Shown one piece after another: positions 21,535 to 32,679 of a DNA stretch of 64,000 bases (positions are counted from its first letter, which is position 1; each line of letters opens with the position of its first letter). The notes under the pieces were generated by a model. That model did not search any database. It was not told the origin of the DNA and worked only from the letters and a program-made list of their open reading frames with translations. A program made the position numbers and the translations under genes. Source of the stretch: Metarhizium brunneum (lineage: Eukaryota; Ascomycota; Sordariomycetes; Hypocreales; Clavicipitaceae); assembly GCF_013426205.1 (NCBI RefSeq), contig NC_089426.1:2232001-2296000 (forward strand), given 5' to 3'.

Positions 21535-23070
21535 ATGTTTTCCAGAGCTCTCAGAGTCCAAAGGGCCATGCCTATGCGCATCAGGGCAGCCCAGGCACCC
21601 TTTGCCCTGGTCTCGCGATCTGTTACCACTGACGCTGCCTCTGCGTCTCTTCACAACTCTGTCCCTCAGGTAAGACGCTGTACACCTGCCACGGGTGTAT
21701 TCTCCAACACCATTGCCGCAGAATATGCCTAGAAGAATGCCACGCAACGAAGTTCCCTCAAATTTGGCAATTGGTTCACTGACGAGTTTTTCCGACGTAG
21801 TCCGAGGACGAGCCTTTCCAGGTCGCCCTCAGTGATGAGAGCTTCGAGACCTACGAGCTGGACCCCCCTTCTTACACCATCGAGGTAACCAAGAAGGAGC
21901 TGAAACAGATGTACTCCGACATGGTCACCATCAGGTACGATTGCAGACACCCCTGATTGAAAAATCGGGGGTTGCCTTTGGGAGGTTATGCAATTTGCTG
22001 ATAATCCCGCAGGCAGATGGAAATGGCAGCCGACCGCCTGTACAAGGAGAAGAAGATCCGTGGTTTCTGCCACTTGTCTACTGGACAGGAGGCAGTTGCC
22101 GTTGGTATCGAACACGCCATCACCAAGCTCGACGACGTCATCACCGCCTACCGATGCCACGGTTTCGCCCTGATGCGCGGTGGTACTGTACGATCCATCA
22201 TCGGTGAACTGCTCGGACGACGTGAAGGTATTGCCTACGGAAAGGGTGGTTCTATGCACATGTTCTCCAAGGGATTCTACGGCGGCAACGGTATTGTTGG
22301 TGCCCAGGTTCCTGTTGGTGCTGGTCTAGCCTTTGCCCACAAGTACAATGACAGCAAGACCGCCAGTATTATCCTGTACGGTGATGGTGCCAGTAACCAG
22401 GGCCAAGTGTTTGAGGCTTTCAATATGGCTAAGCTCTGGAACTTGCCTGCCCTCTTTGGTTGCGAGAGTGAGTTTTTTTTTTCCTCTTCCCCCCCTTGCT
22501 TTTCTCCCTCGCAGACGTGAGGTGAGACCTGCCATAGGACCGTCTTAGCTAACTCCAACATTAGACAACAAGTACGGTATGGGCACTTCTGCTGCTCGAT
22601 CATCCGCTTTGACCGACTACTACAAGCGTGGACAGTACATCCCTGGTCTCAAGGTTAACGGCATGGACGTCTTGGCTGTCAAGGCTGCTGTTACGTATGG
22701 CAAGGAGTGGACTGCCGCCGATAAGGGCCCTATGGTTCTCGAGTATGTCACCTACCGATATGGAGGTCATTCCATGTCCGACCCCGGCACTACCTACCGT
22801 ACCCGCGAGGAGATTCAGCGCATGCGATCCACCAACGATCCCATTGCCGGACTGAAGCAGAAGATTTTGGACTGGGAGGTCACTACCGAGGATGAGCTGA
22901 AGAAGATTGACAAGGAGGCCCGCAGCCATGTCAATGAGGAGGTTGCTATTGCCGAGGCTATGGCTGTTCCCGAGCCCAAGCCTTCAATCTTGTTCGAGGA
23001 CATCTACGCCAAGGGAACCGAGCCTCAGTACATCCGCGGTCGTACTCCTGACGAGAACTACTACTTCTAA
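21535..23070 (+). CDS. PDA1: pyruvate dehydrogenase E1 component, alpha subunit (mitochondrial)
   Basis: Four exons, 21535-21669, 21801-21934, 22013-22467 and 22565-23070, give 409 aa. The N-terminus is a typical mitochondrial presequence with many Arg and no acidic residue ([20 protein letters not shown]). The thiamine diphosphate motif starts at [15 protein letters not shown] and ends at NNKYGMGTS, where the last intron splits the Asn codon. The phosphorylation-loop region [20 protein letters not shown] is conserved, so control by pyruvate dehydrogenase kinase and phosphatase is expected. Substrate-channel motifs [13 protein letters not shown] and [12 protein letters not shown] are intact. 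With the beta subunit it decarboxylates pyruvate in the mitochondrial matrix and passes the acetyl group to E2. Length is normal for the family. Confidence 0.96.
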
Positions 23071-23776
23071 GCGCCCTGTATAGGATTCTTTTCTGTCTTG
23101 GCAGGGGACCTATGAGAAATTGACCTATGTGCGGAGTAGTGGCGATTATAAACAAAAACAACCTATCTATAATGACTCCTTGGAATTTTCGCCTTTTGTA
23201 CTATAACCCTTCAGATAGAGGGCCGGAAAGCTCGAAAACAAGCCTTGTGTTCTCTGTTGTTTCAATTGAATAGTTAGCAGGGTGGAATCGATCCAAATTT
23301 GGATATATGACTTGTGATGGATGCTATGAGAAACCTTGTGTTTGCAAATTAAACAGATAGGAGGAGTTATTCCTGGCAATGGGCATAGTCGTGGATGTAT
23401 GGATGTACCAGTCGTAAACGGGTCTCGTGTTAGGCAACTAAGCGGGCACTTCATTCTCAGGCCATATCGATGTTTGCATGGTTCCAATTTTTGGTGGGGC
23501 TCAGGCAGCGCGAAGCTCCAAGCACTCACACGTGATTCTACCTCGCGACGTGCCTTAGCTCCTGGTCGCGAAGCCAATTAACGCGCTTCTGCCTGGCAGC
23601 GGCGCGTCATGGTAATAATTGGCTTTAGCAATGGCACCATCTGCCGCAGCACCACGATCACTCATTTAATTCCACATCCATACTCGACGATTTATTTCAC
23701 GGTGGCTACTTACAAGAGCCTGGGAAATATCTTGCGCCGGTCTCTGGTACAATTGGCACTTGGAAGACAGCGTATC
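23071..23776. promoter_or_regulatory. intergenic region and promoter of DNA ligase I
   Basis: A 706-base interval. The last 168 bases (23609-23776) are an open frame continuous with the ligase coding frame and are listed separately. The rest is non-coding, with the 3' flank of PDA1 at its left. Confidence 0.55.
23609..23776 (+). other. in-frame upstream ATG extension of DNA ligase I (possible mitochondrial leader)
   Basis: An ATG at 23609 lies 56 codons upstream of, and in frame with, the ligase ATG at 23777. The encoded leader has no Asp or Glu, six Arg/Lys and many Ser, Thr and hydrophobic residues, as in mitochondrial presequences (ending GNILRRSLVQLALGRQRI). Yeast CDC9 is known to use two in-frame ATGs to make mitochondrial and nuclear ligase. 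The same arrangement is inferred here. Confidence 0.5.
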
Positions 23777-26705
23777 ATGGCGCCGCCGAAGCAGGCGACC
23801 TTGGGGTATGTGAAGGGTCAGAGCACTTTGGGGTGCGTGAATTGGTGATGAACGCTATAAATTATGATGAATAGCAGTGTTGTTGAAATGCTTGCACATG
23901 AACTCAGAAGTACTAATTGGAATGTTTTTTTGGCACCTGTAGGAAATTCTTTGGTGTGAAGAACCCGGCACCACAACAGCAGACGAAGCTTACATTTGCG
24001 ACGAAAGCCCGTGCTGTGGAGGGGGGCGACGAGGATGCGAGTGCGAAGGAGAATACAGATCCCGATAATGGTGAGTCTCTATTTAACCGCGACGCTAATA
24101 ATACCGCTATGAAACAGGGGATCGCTGACGTGAGCTGGTTAGATTCTAAGAAGCGAGCCCGTGTGCCAAGTCAAAATAGTACCGTAAAACCCGAAGACGA
24201 CGAGGACGATGGACCTGTGGTGAAGCGAGTGAGAAGAAGTAGAGTTAAGGTCGAGGAAGACGAGGATGATGAGCCTGCCCAGTCGGTGCCCAAGAAAGAA
24301 GATAATGTCAAGGATGTGACAATCAAACAATCTGTCGAAGAGGTTCCCAAAATGGAAGGAGACGCCAAAGATGTAAAAATCAAGAAAAAGAGCCAGAGTC
24401 CGGATCCCGACCGCAAGCCCCTCAAGACGGCAGATGATGGGTTCAAAGAAGAGGCGGCTTCAGAGTCTGGCTCAGAGGCTGAAGAAGATGCAGACGTCGA
24501 TGAGAAGCCAGAAGTTGCTGCAAAGGCAAGGGAAAAGGTGCAAACACAGCTCCAGTCCAAGACTGCTCAGCACCCTTATCCTGATTGGCAACCAGGTAGC
24601 CCTGTTCCATATGCAGCACTATGCCAAACATTCTCATTAATTGAGATGACGACGAAGCGATTGATCATTATGGGGCATTGCTCGCTGTTTCTCCGGCAAG
24701 TTATGCGACTCACCCCGGACGATTTGCTCCCTACGGTTCTTCTCATGATCAACAAACTTGCACCTGACTATGCTGGAATTGAGCTCGGTATTGGTGAGTC
24801 TCTCATCATGAAGGCTATTGGTGAGACTACTGGGCGAAGCTTGCAAATAATCAAGGCGGATCAAAAAGAGATTGGTGATTTAGGTCTCGTGGCAGTCAAG
24901 AGTAGATCTACGCAGCCAACCATGTTCAAACCCAAGCCGCTTACGGTAAGAGGCGTGCACCAGGGTCTGATGAACATTGCTACTGTTACTGGTAACGGTG
25001 CTCAGGGCCGAAAAGTCGACGGCATCAAGAAGCTCTTGTCTGCTGCCGATGCCTACTCTACTGCCAAGGCAGACATTACCAAGGACAAGGGCGGCCCAAG
25101 TGAAGCCAAGTTTATCATCAGGTTCCTCGAAGGCAAGCTGAGATTGGGTCTTGCCGAAAGAACCGTGCTGGTTTCTCTTGCCCAGGCCATCGTCTGCCAT
25201 GAGGCTGGGCAAAAGGGCAAGGTTCCCAGCACCACCGACATGGAGAATGGAGAATCTATTCTCAAGACGGTGTATAGGTATGTAACCACGAGAACGAACC
25301 AAGCTTTTCTTGGTACTAAACTGTGTGTAGTGAGCTGCCTAGCTACGATGCCATCATTCCAGCAGTTCTTTCGCATGGGATCATGAACCTGAGAGAATGC
25401 TGTAAGCTGCGTCCTGGCGTGCCCCTGAAGCCCATGTTGGCGAAACCCACAAAAGCCATTACCGAAGTACTCGATCGATTCGAGGGTCAAAAGTTCACTT
25501 GCGAGTACAAGTACGACGGCGAGCGAGCTCAAATTCACTACGTCGCCAGGGATTCAGATCAGGAGTTGAGCCAGGAAACCTCTGGAGCCGCCAAACAAGC
25601 AGCCGATGGAGTCGCTAGCATTTTCTCCAGAAACTCGGAAGATTTGTCCAAGAAATACCCCGATATCCTCGCCAAGCTGCACACTTGGGTCAAGAATGAC
25701 ACCAAGAGTTTTGTGTTGGACTGTGAGACGGTAGCCTGGGATGTCTCTGAGAAGAAGGTGCTCCCGTTCCAGCAGCTCATGACACGAAAGAAAAAGGACG
25801 TCAAGCTGGAAGACGTCAAGGTCAAAGTATGCGTGTTTGCCTTTGACTTGCTGTATTTGAACGGTCTCCCCGTCGTGGAGAAGTCGCTGCGTGAAAGACG
25901 AGAGCTGCTCCAGCAGTCCTTTGCGCCAGTCGAGGGTGAATTTGCGTTTGCGACCTACATGGATGGCCAGGAACTAGATGAGATCCAACTCTTTCTGGAT
26001 GAGAGCGTCAAAGCCTCATGCGAAGGCCTGATGGTCAAGATGCTGGACGGAACTGAAAGTGGATATGAGCCCAGCAAACGCAGTCGGAACTGGCTCAAGG
26101 TATGGCCGGTCTCAGCCATCATCAAAAATGAAAAAGAAGAGAAAGCAATTGCTAACATCCTCCCCCAGGTAAAGAAGGACTATCTCGCCGGCGTAGGCGA
26201 TTCGCTAGACCTCGTCGTTCTCGGCGCATACTACGGCCGGGGAAAACGAACATCCGTCTACGGCGCGTTCCTGCTCGCGTGCTATGACCCGGCCAACGAC
26301 ACCTACGAAACCGTCTGCAACATCGGCACCGGCTTCTCGGAGCAAGTCCTCGAAGAACTGCACGCCCAGTTGTCCGAAATCGTCATCGACCGCCCCAAGC
26401 CATTCTACTCGCACTCCGCGGGCGGCCAGCACCAGCCGGACGTGTGGTTCGAACCCCGCTACGTCTGGGAGGTGAAGACGGCCGACTTGACGCTCAGTCC
26501 GCGGTACAAGGCTGGCTGCAAGGAGGGCGTCGACCCGGCGGGCGACAAGGGCATCAGTCTGCGGTTCCCGCGGTTCATTAAGATCCGCGACGATAAGAAG
26601 CCGGATGAGGCGACGAGCAGCAGGCAGATTGCCGAAATGTATAGGAAGCAGGAGAGCGTGACGAAGAATAAGGGGCCCTCCGTGGATGATGATTTCGAGT
26701 ACTGA
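23777..26705 (+). CDS. CDC9: ATP-dependent DNA ligase I
   Basis: Five exons, 23777-23832, 23943-24070, 24143-25277, 25331-26099 and 26169-26705, give about 874 aa from the second ATG. The start MAPPKQATLGYVKGQSTLGKFF resembles a PCNA-binding box. A charged nuclear-type linker (about 30-200) follows, then the ligase N-terminal domain and the adenylation domain with KYDGER. The nucleophile is Lys500 in this model. The OB-fold part carries SRNWLKVKKDYLAGVGDS and LGAYYGRGKR. The enzyme seals Okazaki fragments and repair nicks. Introns 24071-24142 (72 nt) and 26100-26168 (69 nt) are multiples of three without stops, so retention would add residues silently. Their GTGAGT/CTGAC and GTATGG/CTAAC signals, plus family alignment at the second, support splicing. 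An upstream in-frame ATG may give a mitochondrial form. Confidence 0.93.
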
Positions 26706-26946
26706 GTCATTGCAATATTCGCGTCAGCTGGGGGAGATTCGCATGTTTATTGATGTATTACAAAGCGGTTGGCATTTTCCAATTCACCAATGCGTCAAGT
26801 ATGTTGTTGGTTGAAGTAGCTTGGTGGAGTGTTTCCTCGGCGTTTGTGGCTCACATACATGATAGGGGGTCGGTGTGTGTTTGAAGCAAGCATATACATT
26901 CAATGTGTACGTCTAATCGCTGCATAATACATGATCAATGAAAAGT

Positions 26947-29934
26947 CTATAATATACTCGCCGCATCATCTGTATCCTCGACCCTCAACAACCCATGTTC
27001 CTCACCAGTGTCTTGCTCACGCTCATTGCTGTCCAATCCACTAGCTCGCGTATTGCCTGCTGGCGCAGTCCCCGTTCTCCTCGTCTCATCTGCCCCGTTG
27101 AGAACGTACCACACATCCTTTTTGGTAAGGAGACCCTGCAGAACGCCGCGATCAGCGAAGAGCACGTATCGAAGACCGAGCTTCTGAAAATACGTCACTA
27201 CGAGGTGCAGGTCCGTACGGGACGGGAGCGTCAGGGGAGTCTGATCCATCCACGGACGAAGATCCAGTATCGTCCGGGGATCGGCAAGCGACTGATGCGA
27301 GAAGAAGACTTCTGTCTCTGTAGACAAGGAACGGGGTGGCTGCGTTGCAGTGCGGATGTTGTAGCTTAGTTCTGCGCGGGATATGTATCCGAGCAGAATG
27401 GCCTCGCGGGGGTCCGAGATGACTGGGAATCCGCGGTAAGCGTGCATCTCGAGGATCGTGTTGAGAGAAGAAATTGTGTGTCCGGTGGCGGTAAGCACGT
27501 TCAGATCCTCGATCCGGGTCATGATTTGGGATGCAGGGATGTCGGGGATGGTCATTTCTTCGGAGTTGTCGAGGAACGGGTACTCATTGAAATGGATCCA
27601 CGACTCGTAAATGCCACGGCGGGAGAAGGCGTCTCCCACCCACTTGGATATCATGACGGCTACCATGATGGGCAGGACGTAGGTCAGCGCGCCGGTGAGT
27701 TCGAACATGATTACGACAATGGAGACGGTCATTCGAGTGACGCCTGCCAGGGCCGCAGATGCGCCGATGATGGCGTATGTTCCTGGGGTGATGCACGGGA
27801 CGTCTGGTGCGCAAGAGGCAAAGAAGACGAACTTGGGGTGGTTGTGGACCCAGATTTCCATTATAATTCCCACGGCGCGGCCTGTCAATGCGCCAATTGC
27901 CATGGATGGAAGGATGATGCCGGCGGGAATTTGGAGGCCAAAGGTGATGCTTGCGAGGAAGAAGCCCAGTACCGCCGCAAAGATGAGCAGCACGACGGTC
28001 CCGGCGGATGCTGTGCCTGTTCTACAAAGGCCAATGGGGTCGTCAAGAACACGGGAGCATTCCGAGAACAAGCTCGACACGAGCTCCGTCGACTGGACTT
28101 TCATGTAAAAGTTTGGGTAGTTGATGAGAGCTGTGAGGAGAGCCACGGCAAGAACTTGAATAATCGGTCCAGGCAGCCAACTTCGGGTCTTCTTCCAGCG
28201 TGCGACAGCCATGTTGGTGCGGATGAAAAGACCACCGTAAACGCCCTGTTGCGTGTCAGTTTCGTACTTGGACTCAGAAAATGAGGGAACTATACCCCAA
28301 AGATGCCCAGGATGGCATAAGGAATAATTTCGAAACCGTGCCAATCCACGCTGTACTTGGTCTGATACAAGACGAGCTTGCCTGATCGGAAGGGATCAAA
28401 GGCTTGTAAACAGACGGCTGCTGTCATGGCACATACGAAGCTCTGCCACATGGTCTTATCCGGAAAGTAGTACGACAGTTGCTGCAGTTCATATCAACAC
28501 CGGCGTATGAGGAGGATGAGATGTGCTTCGGAAGAGGGAGCTTTACCTCGAGACTAAACAAGACGCCCCCAATGGGCGAGCCAAAGGCCACAGAGATGCC
28601 AGATGCGGCGGCTGCCGAAAGAACCTCTCGTTTCCGAGCTGACGCTTGTTAGACCGGACTGCAGCTTCGGGCTAGTTCAAGTGAATCTGACCTTCATTTT
28701 CTCTAATATTGGGGAACAGTTTGATGAACAAGTTTGCGCAACAGCAAGCTACGTGCACCAACGGGCCCTCCTTTCCAAGCCACATGCCGGACGCTACAGC
28801 AAGCACCTAGAGTCTCATCAGAGCACTGCTCACACATAGATGAAGGACAAAACATACCAGACCAATGGATTTTGTGATCAACGTCCAAGTGCCTAAGAAT
28901 CTTCTTATGACAAAGCCACCCAGAACTGTCTTGAGCTCAGGGATGCCGCTATGCTTGGCATACATGGCATATTCCTGTACAAGAAGAGCAGCACAGTATG
29001 CCAACGTTATCTTGTAACTTGGTTAGCCAGAGTATGGAAATAATTTCAAGATGCACGTGGAGATTCTTACAGAATAAAGGAGATAGAAGAGGTACTCGAC
29101 AACCCATTTTCCCCCAGCAGCTTGGACACCAAGAGCCTCGCTCCAATACTTCCATCCAGCACATTTGGAACCTTGATCATAGCCATAACAGCAAAAGTTC
29201 TTGTTGAGATAGAAATGGCCGCCCTCCGGCCCGCTGGAACAAAAGCCTAGTTTCAGGTCTCCCAGCCAGTCGCTTGATACGTTTATTCCCGCAGCAATTG
29301 CGCCCACGAGCAAGCCCGTCAAGATCAGAATAACCCAGACTTGACTGGCATCTATAAAATGTTGAAAATAGCCCATGATTCCGCTCGCGCTAGATGACAG
29401 CACACGCATTCGCTGTCGTTCTTTGGTGTACTCGAAGATCCAGTCAATGGCCGTCAGGTCCTCATACCCGACTCGTCGGCCAGGGCCTTCGGTGTACCAA
29501 TCGTGGGACACTCCATCTTTGGAACCCGCAATAAACGCGTTAGATTGCGTCCTTTGCGGCGAACCTGTGACCACGGATATATTTCCACCGCGCTGGTGCC
29601 GCCGCTGAGGAGACGGGGTGTCTTGTCGGCCGGCTGACGGCGAGCCTGTGAGGGATGAGAAGAAGCGAGATGGACCAGACAGCACCGACGGCTTCGGCTT
29701 GCGCTTAAAGGACAGCGGGGTGTTCAAGTCCTGGCCAAAAGGGTCGTCGTCGAGAACGTGGCCATGGGCGGCAATGTCGTGGTCACTCTCTTCGTCGAGG
29801 AAGTCGAGCTCGTCCCTGTCGTCGGTGGATGGCGGCGCGCGCGCATTCGGGGGTGAACGAGACGAGGATGAGGCAGAGGCAGAGGCAGAGGCAGAGGCAG
29901 AGGCAAATTGATCGTGCTGGGCGGCTCCAGACAT
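26947..29934 (-). CDS. CLC-family chloride channel/exchanger with CBS domains (Gef1/ClC-3 type)
   Basis: Six exons on the minus strand, 29934-29071, 29010-28858, 28806-28692, 28638-28547, 28481-28296 and 28245-26947, give about 902 aa. The start is [10 protein letters not shown]; an ATG further upstream at 30075 is less likely. The cytosolic N-terminus (about 1-195) is disordered and starts with an Ala-Ser dipeptide repeat. The membrane part has the selectivity motifs GSGIPE-type ([12 protein letters not shown]), GKEGPLVH at 350-357 with the gating Glu, and [18 protein letters not shown]. Two CBS domains follow (about 705-765 and 800-850). ClC-3/Gef1 relatives exchange chloride for protons in Golgi, endosome or vacuole membranes and support acidification. 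Introns are 50-65 nt; the third uses a GTCAGA donor. The gene converges with DNA ligase I, 241 bases apart. Confidence 0.92.
29871..29906 (-). repeat. hexanucleotide microsatellite in the CLC coding region
   Basis: Five perfect AGGCAG units and one partial unit on the + strand. On the coding strand they encode alternating Ala-Ser after [10 protein letters not shown]. Such a repeat can vary in length without a frameshift. Confidence 0.85.
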
Positions 29935-30529
29935 GATGCGGCTCGTCCCATTTTCCAGCGGCCGTGGGATGAAACTGGGATGGGTTTGATGTTGAGCAAG
30001 TTTGAAGTCGCACTGCGTCGCCTTCGAGTTGGCCAAGAAGAGGCGTGGCTTGGCAGAGGCATCAGTCTCGCGCATTGACGGGGGACATGGAATGTAGCGC
30101 TAGGCGCCGCTCTGCAGGGGGCATCAGCCGCCACTGACCCAAATAGCGGGCGCGATGAACAGCACCGAAAGATCCACTGACATGGACATGACGCAGCTGG
30201 TTGGGCCCACATGCAGCCTGGCAATTCACACCAGACTTTACATCAACACGACGTCAACCCACGCTGATTGGGTGCTTGTCGTGGGTTTTCTTGCAACATA
30301 TCGTTCATCACCACGTCAAACATCGACTTCCAGTATAGCAGCCATGGTTTGATATACATTGCAGATACAAAATGACTGTTTGCTCGAATTCCTGAACACA
30401 TACGGCTCCATATGCAACTCCTTTTCGGACCCGAAAATCCAGCCGCGGCAGAAGCAGCCTCAATGAAATCCTACTCACCCATATCGGACTTGAGAAAAAG
30501 ACTTTGAACGTCAACTTCATCAAATCAAC
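29935..30529. promoter_or_regulatory. bidirectional promoter region (CLC / neurochondrin-like)
   Basis: A 595-base interval between divergent start codons. The left 140 bases are open in the CLC frame up to an ATG at 30075, but that leader is not typical of the family. No other feature is seen. Confidence 0.5.
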
Positions 30530-32596
30530 ATGGATCATCAATCAGCCGCCCAATCCTGCCAATCCAGCCAATCCTCACAAGCAGACTCCCCGAATAGTCA
30601 AAATCCCACAATCTCCCAAATCCAAGCATTTCTCAGGTCCAAGGACGACACCCAGCGCTTCGTCGGCCTGGCTCTCCTCAAGTCTGTCCTCGACAACACG
30701 CCTAACCTCCGGCAGGATGAGCAAGTCGTCAAGGCCCTATGGGACAGCATATCCCCCCGGTTTCTGGACAGACTCATAAAAACAGGGTCCAAGCCCTCGG
30801 GTGAAAATACCAAGGAGATGTTGGACCTCGTTGTGTCCGTCATCCACACATTTGCTGCGCTGCTGCCCGAGTCGGCGAGGAACGAGGATAAGTTCACGGA
30901 GAGAATACCTGGACTCGTGGGAGCTGTATTGTACAGGCATGTCACAGACCCTAGATAGATTCCTCTCCTTTTCACTTATTTGTAAATATGCAGAGCTTGC
31001 TAACAGAATACAGTTCTGACGAGACAACGGCATTGCTATTACAACTTCTTCACACGCTCGTCAGCACGCCAGCCGGTGCAAAAGCCTTCATTGGCACAGG
31101 CGATGTCAGCGCTCTAAGCGAGATTGCCCCAACACATGCCGTTGTTATGGATATCTTTTGCTTCGCGTGGCTGAATGGCATGGCCATCGTTGTAGAGAAG
31201 CACATGTTGATCAACCAAATTGTTGATACGATCCAATCGCTCGTGTCTTCATTCTCGGGTACGGATGGTGTCACCCTACTCGAATTCCTGGGAACTTTTT
31301 TGAGACAGGCTGATCCAACTGTACGCCACCTCGTCCTTCCGAATCTATTCCCAGAGAATACGCAACTAACCATGATGCCAGGTACTCCCTCATGAACCTG
31401 GATGGCTAAAAACAGCCGTCGGCTTCATCCAAACCCTCGTCACCAGTCGTCCCAATACAGCCGCCAGATCAGCCTACACCAACGCCGCCGCATCCCTTCT
31501 ACAGGCCTACCCACAGTCAACACCAAAGCTACTCTTCGCCGAAAACACAAAGGACGACAAACCATTCGGGTACCTCTTGATAAGCCTCATGCTTATAGAC
31601 ATCCGATCATCTGCGCCAACACTCCTCGAACAACTAAACAGTCCCGAGTACGCCAAACTCTCCCGTCGACTAGCGTCCGCCTTTGACGTTATTTCCATCT
31701 TCATCGGACATCTTGTCCGATGTCTCGAAGACGAGTCCCTCGACACGCTCATCATGTCTCCAGACAGTCTGTTAAAGCTGCGTAAAGGCATTTCAGAAAC
31801 CATGTCTGTGACAGTAGAGTACCTCCGTGACAGGTGGGATGCCACATTTGCCGGAGCAATGGGCCTGCACCCCGATGCGAGAGCTTCCAATGCCGAAACA
31901 GCATCCGGCTCGCATCGAACATTGGCATGGGACTCCATGGTAAATACAGCCGATGAGGATCCATTGATTTTGTCGGCGGTGAGGGCGCTAGCGCTCTGGC
32001 TAAGGGAGGACGAGAACGAGACGCTGCGAAAGGAAGCGACAGGTTTGACCGACATGCTAATGGAGCTTTACCAGAGCAGTTCCTCAGAGAAGCTAGACTT
32101 CCGAGCCGCTATACTGGTGGGCATGGAAGCCTTGGTCACCCTCCCGCAAGGGCGCCAGTTGTTCCTCCACAACGACGGGTGGAGGATTCTGAGCAAAGAC
32201 CTCATTAGTCTTATTCAAAGCTCCAAAGAGATTGACCGTGCAAACGCCTCGAGGGGCATTGAAATCGTGCGGGTTTTACTCTCGGTAGCCGAGGAAGAGT
32301 CGTCAGGTACGTCAGAGGAGTGGATGGATCTCATCACCGCTATGGCAGCATGGGATGTGCCCACGCAGAGCGTCTCCCCGCTAGCACAGGAGTTGCAGGT
32401 TGCTATTTTGCAACTATGCTGTACCTTGTTGGTTAGTGCGAGCGACGGCATGCGCAGCAGATACAGACAGTCTATTACTGCGGTTCAGGGAAACGCCGCT
32501 GAGTTGAGGCGGGAAATCGGCAAGGACGACGAGTTGGCCGAGGCGATGGAAGACGTTGTAGATACATTGGATGGGGTGACGCTAGGAACCAGGTAG
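30530..32596 (+). CDS. neurochondrin-like (DUF1941) helical protein
   Basis: Three exons, 30530-30936, 31014-31320 and 31382-32596, give about 642 aa. After a Gln/Ser-rich start (residues 1-25) the protein is almost entirely alpha-helical, with Leu-rich repeat-like helices (RFVGLALLKSVLDNTPNL, ETTALLLQLLHTLVST) as expected for an armadillo-type solenoid. I assign it to the neurochondrin family from this pattern and fungal relatives remembered; the cellular role in fungi is not known. The first intron most simply uses a GC donor (CAG|GCATGT) with a CTAAC branch site and TACAG acceptor. A GTACAG donor six bases earlier would also keep the frame and remove two residues. The stop lies 83 bases from that of the VMA22-like gene, so the 3' ends probably overlap. 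Confidence 0.82.
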
Positions 32597-32679
32597 GTAG
32601 TCAAACCAGAACACCAAGTCGAAATTGTTACAACCCCGTCCGACAAGGCCACTTGGGTTCGTATCGAGAGCGCCGTGTG

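Noticed and set aside
27442..28284. Plus-strand open frame of 280 codons
   Set aside because: It lies exactly antisense to the conserved CLC membrane region, and its reading is a shadow of that codon pattern.
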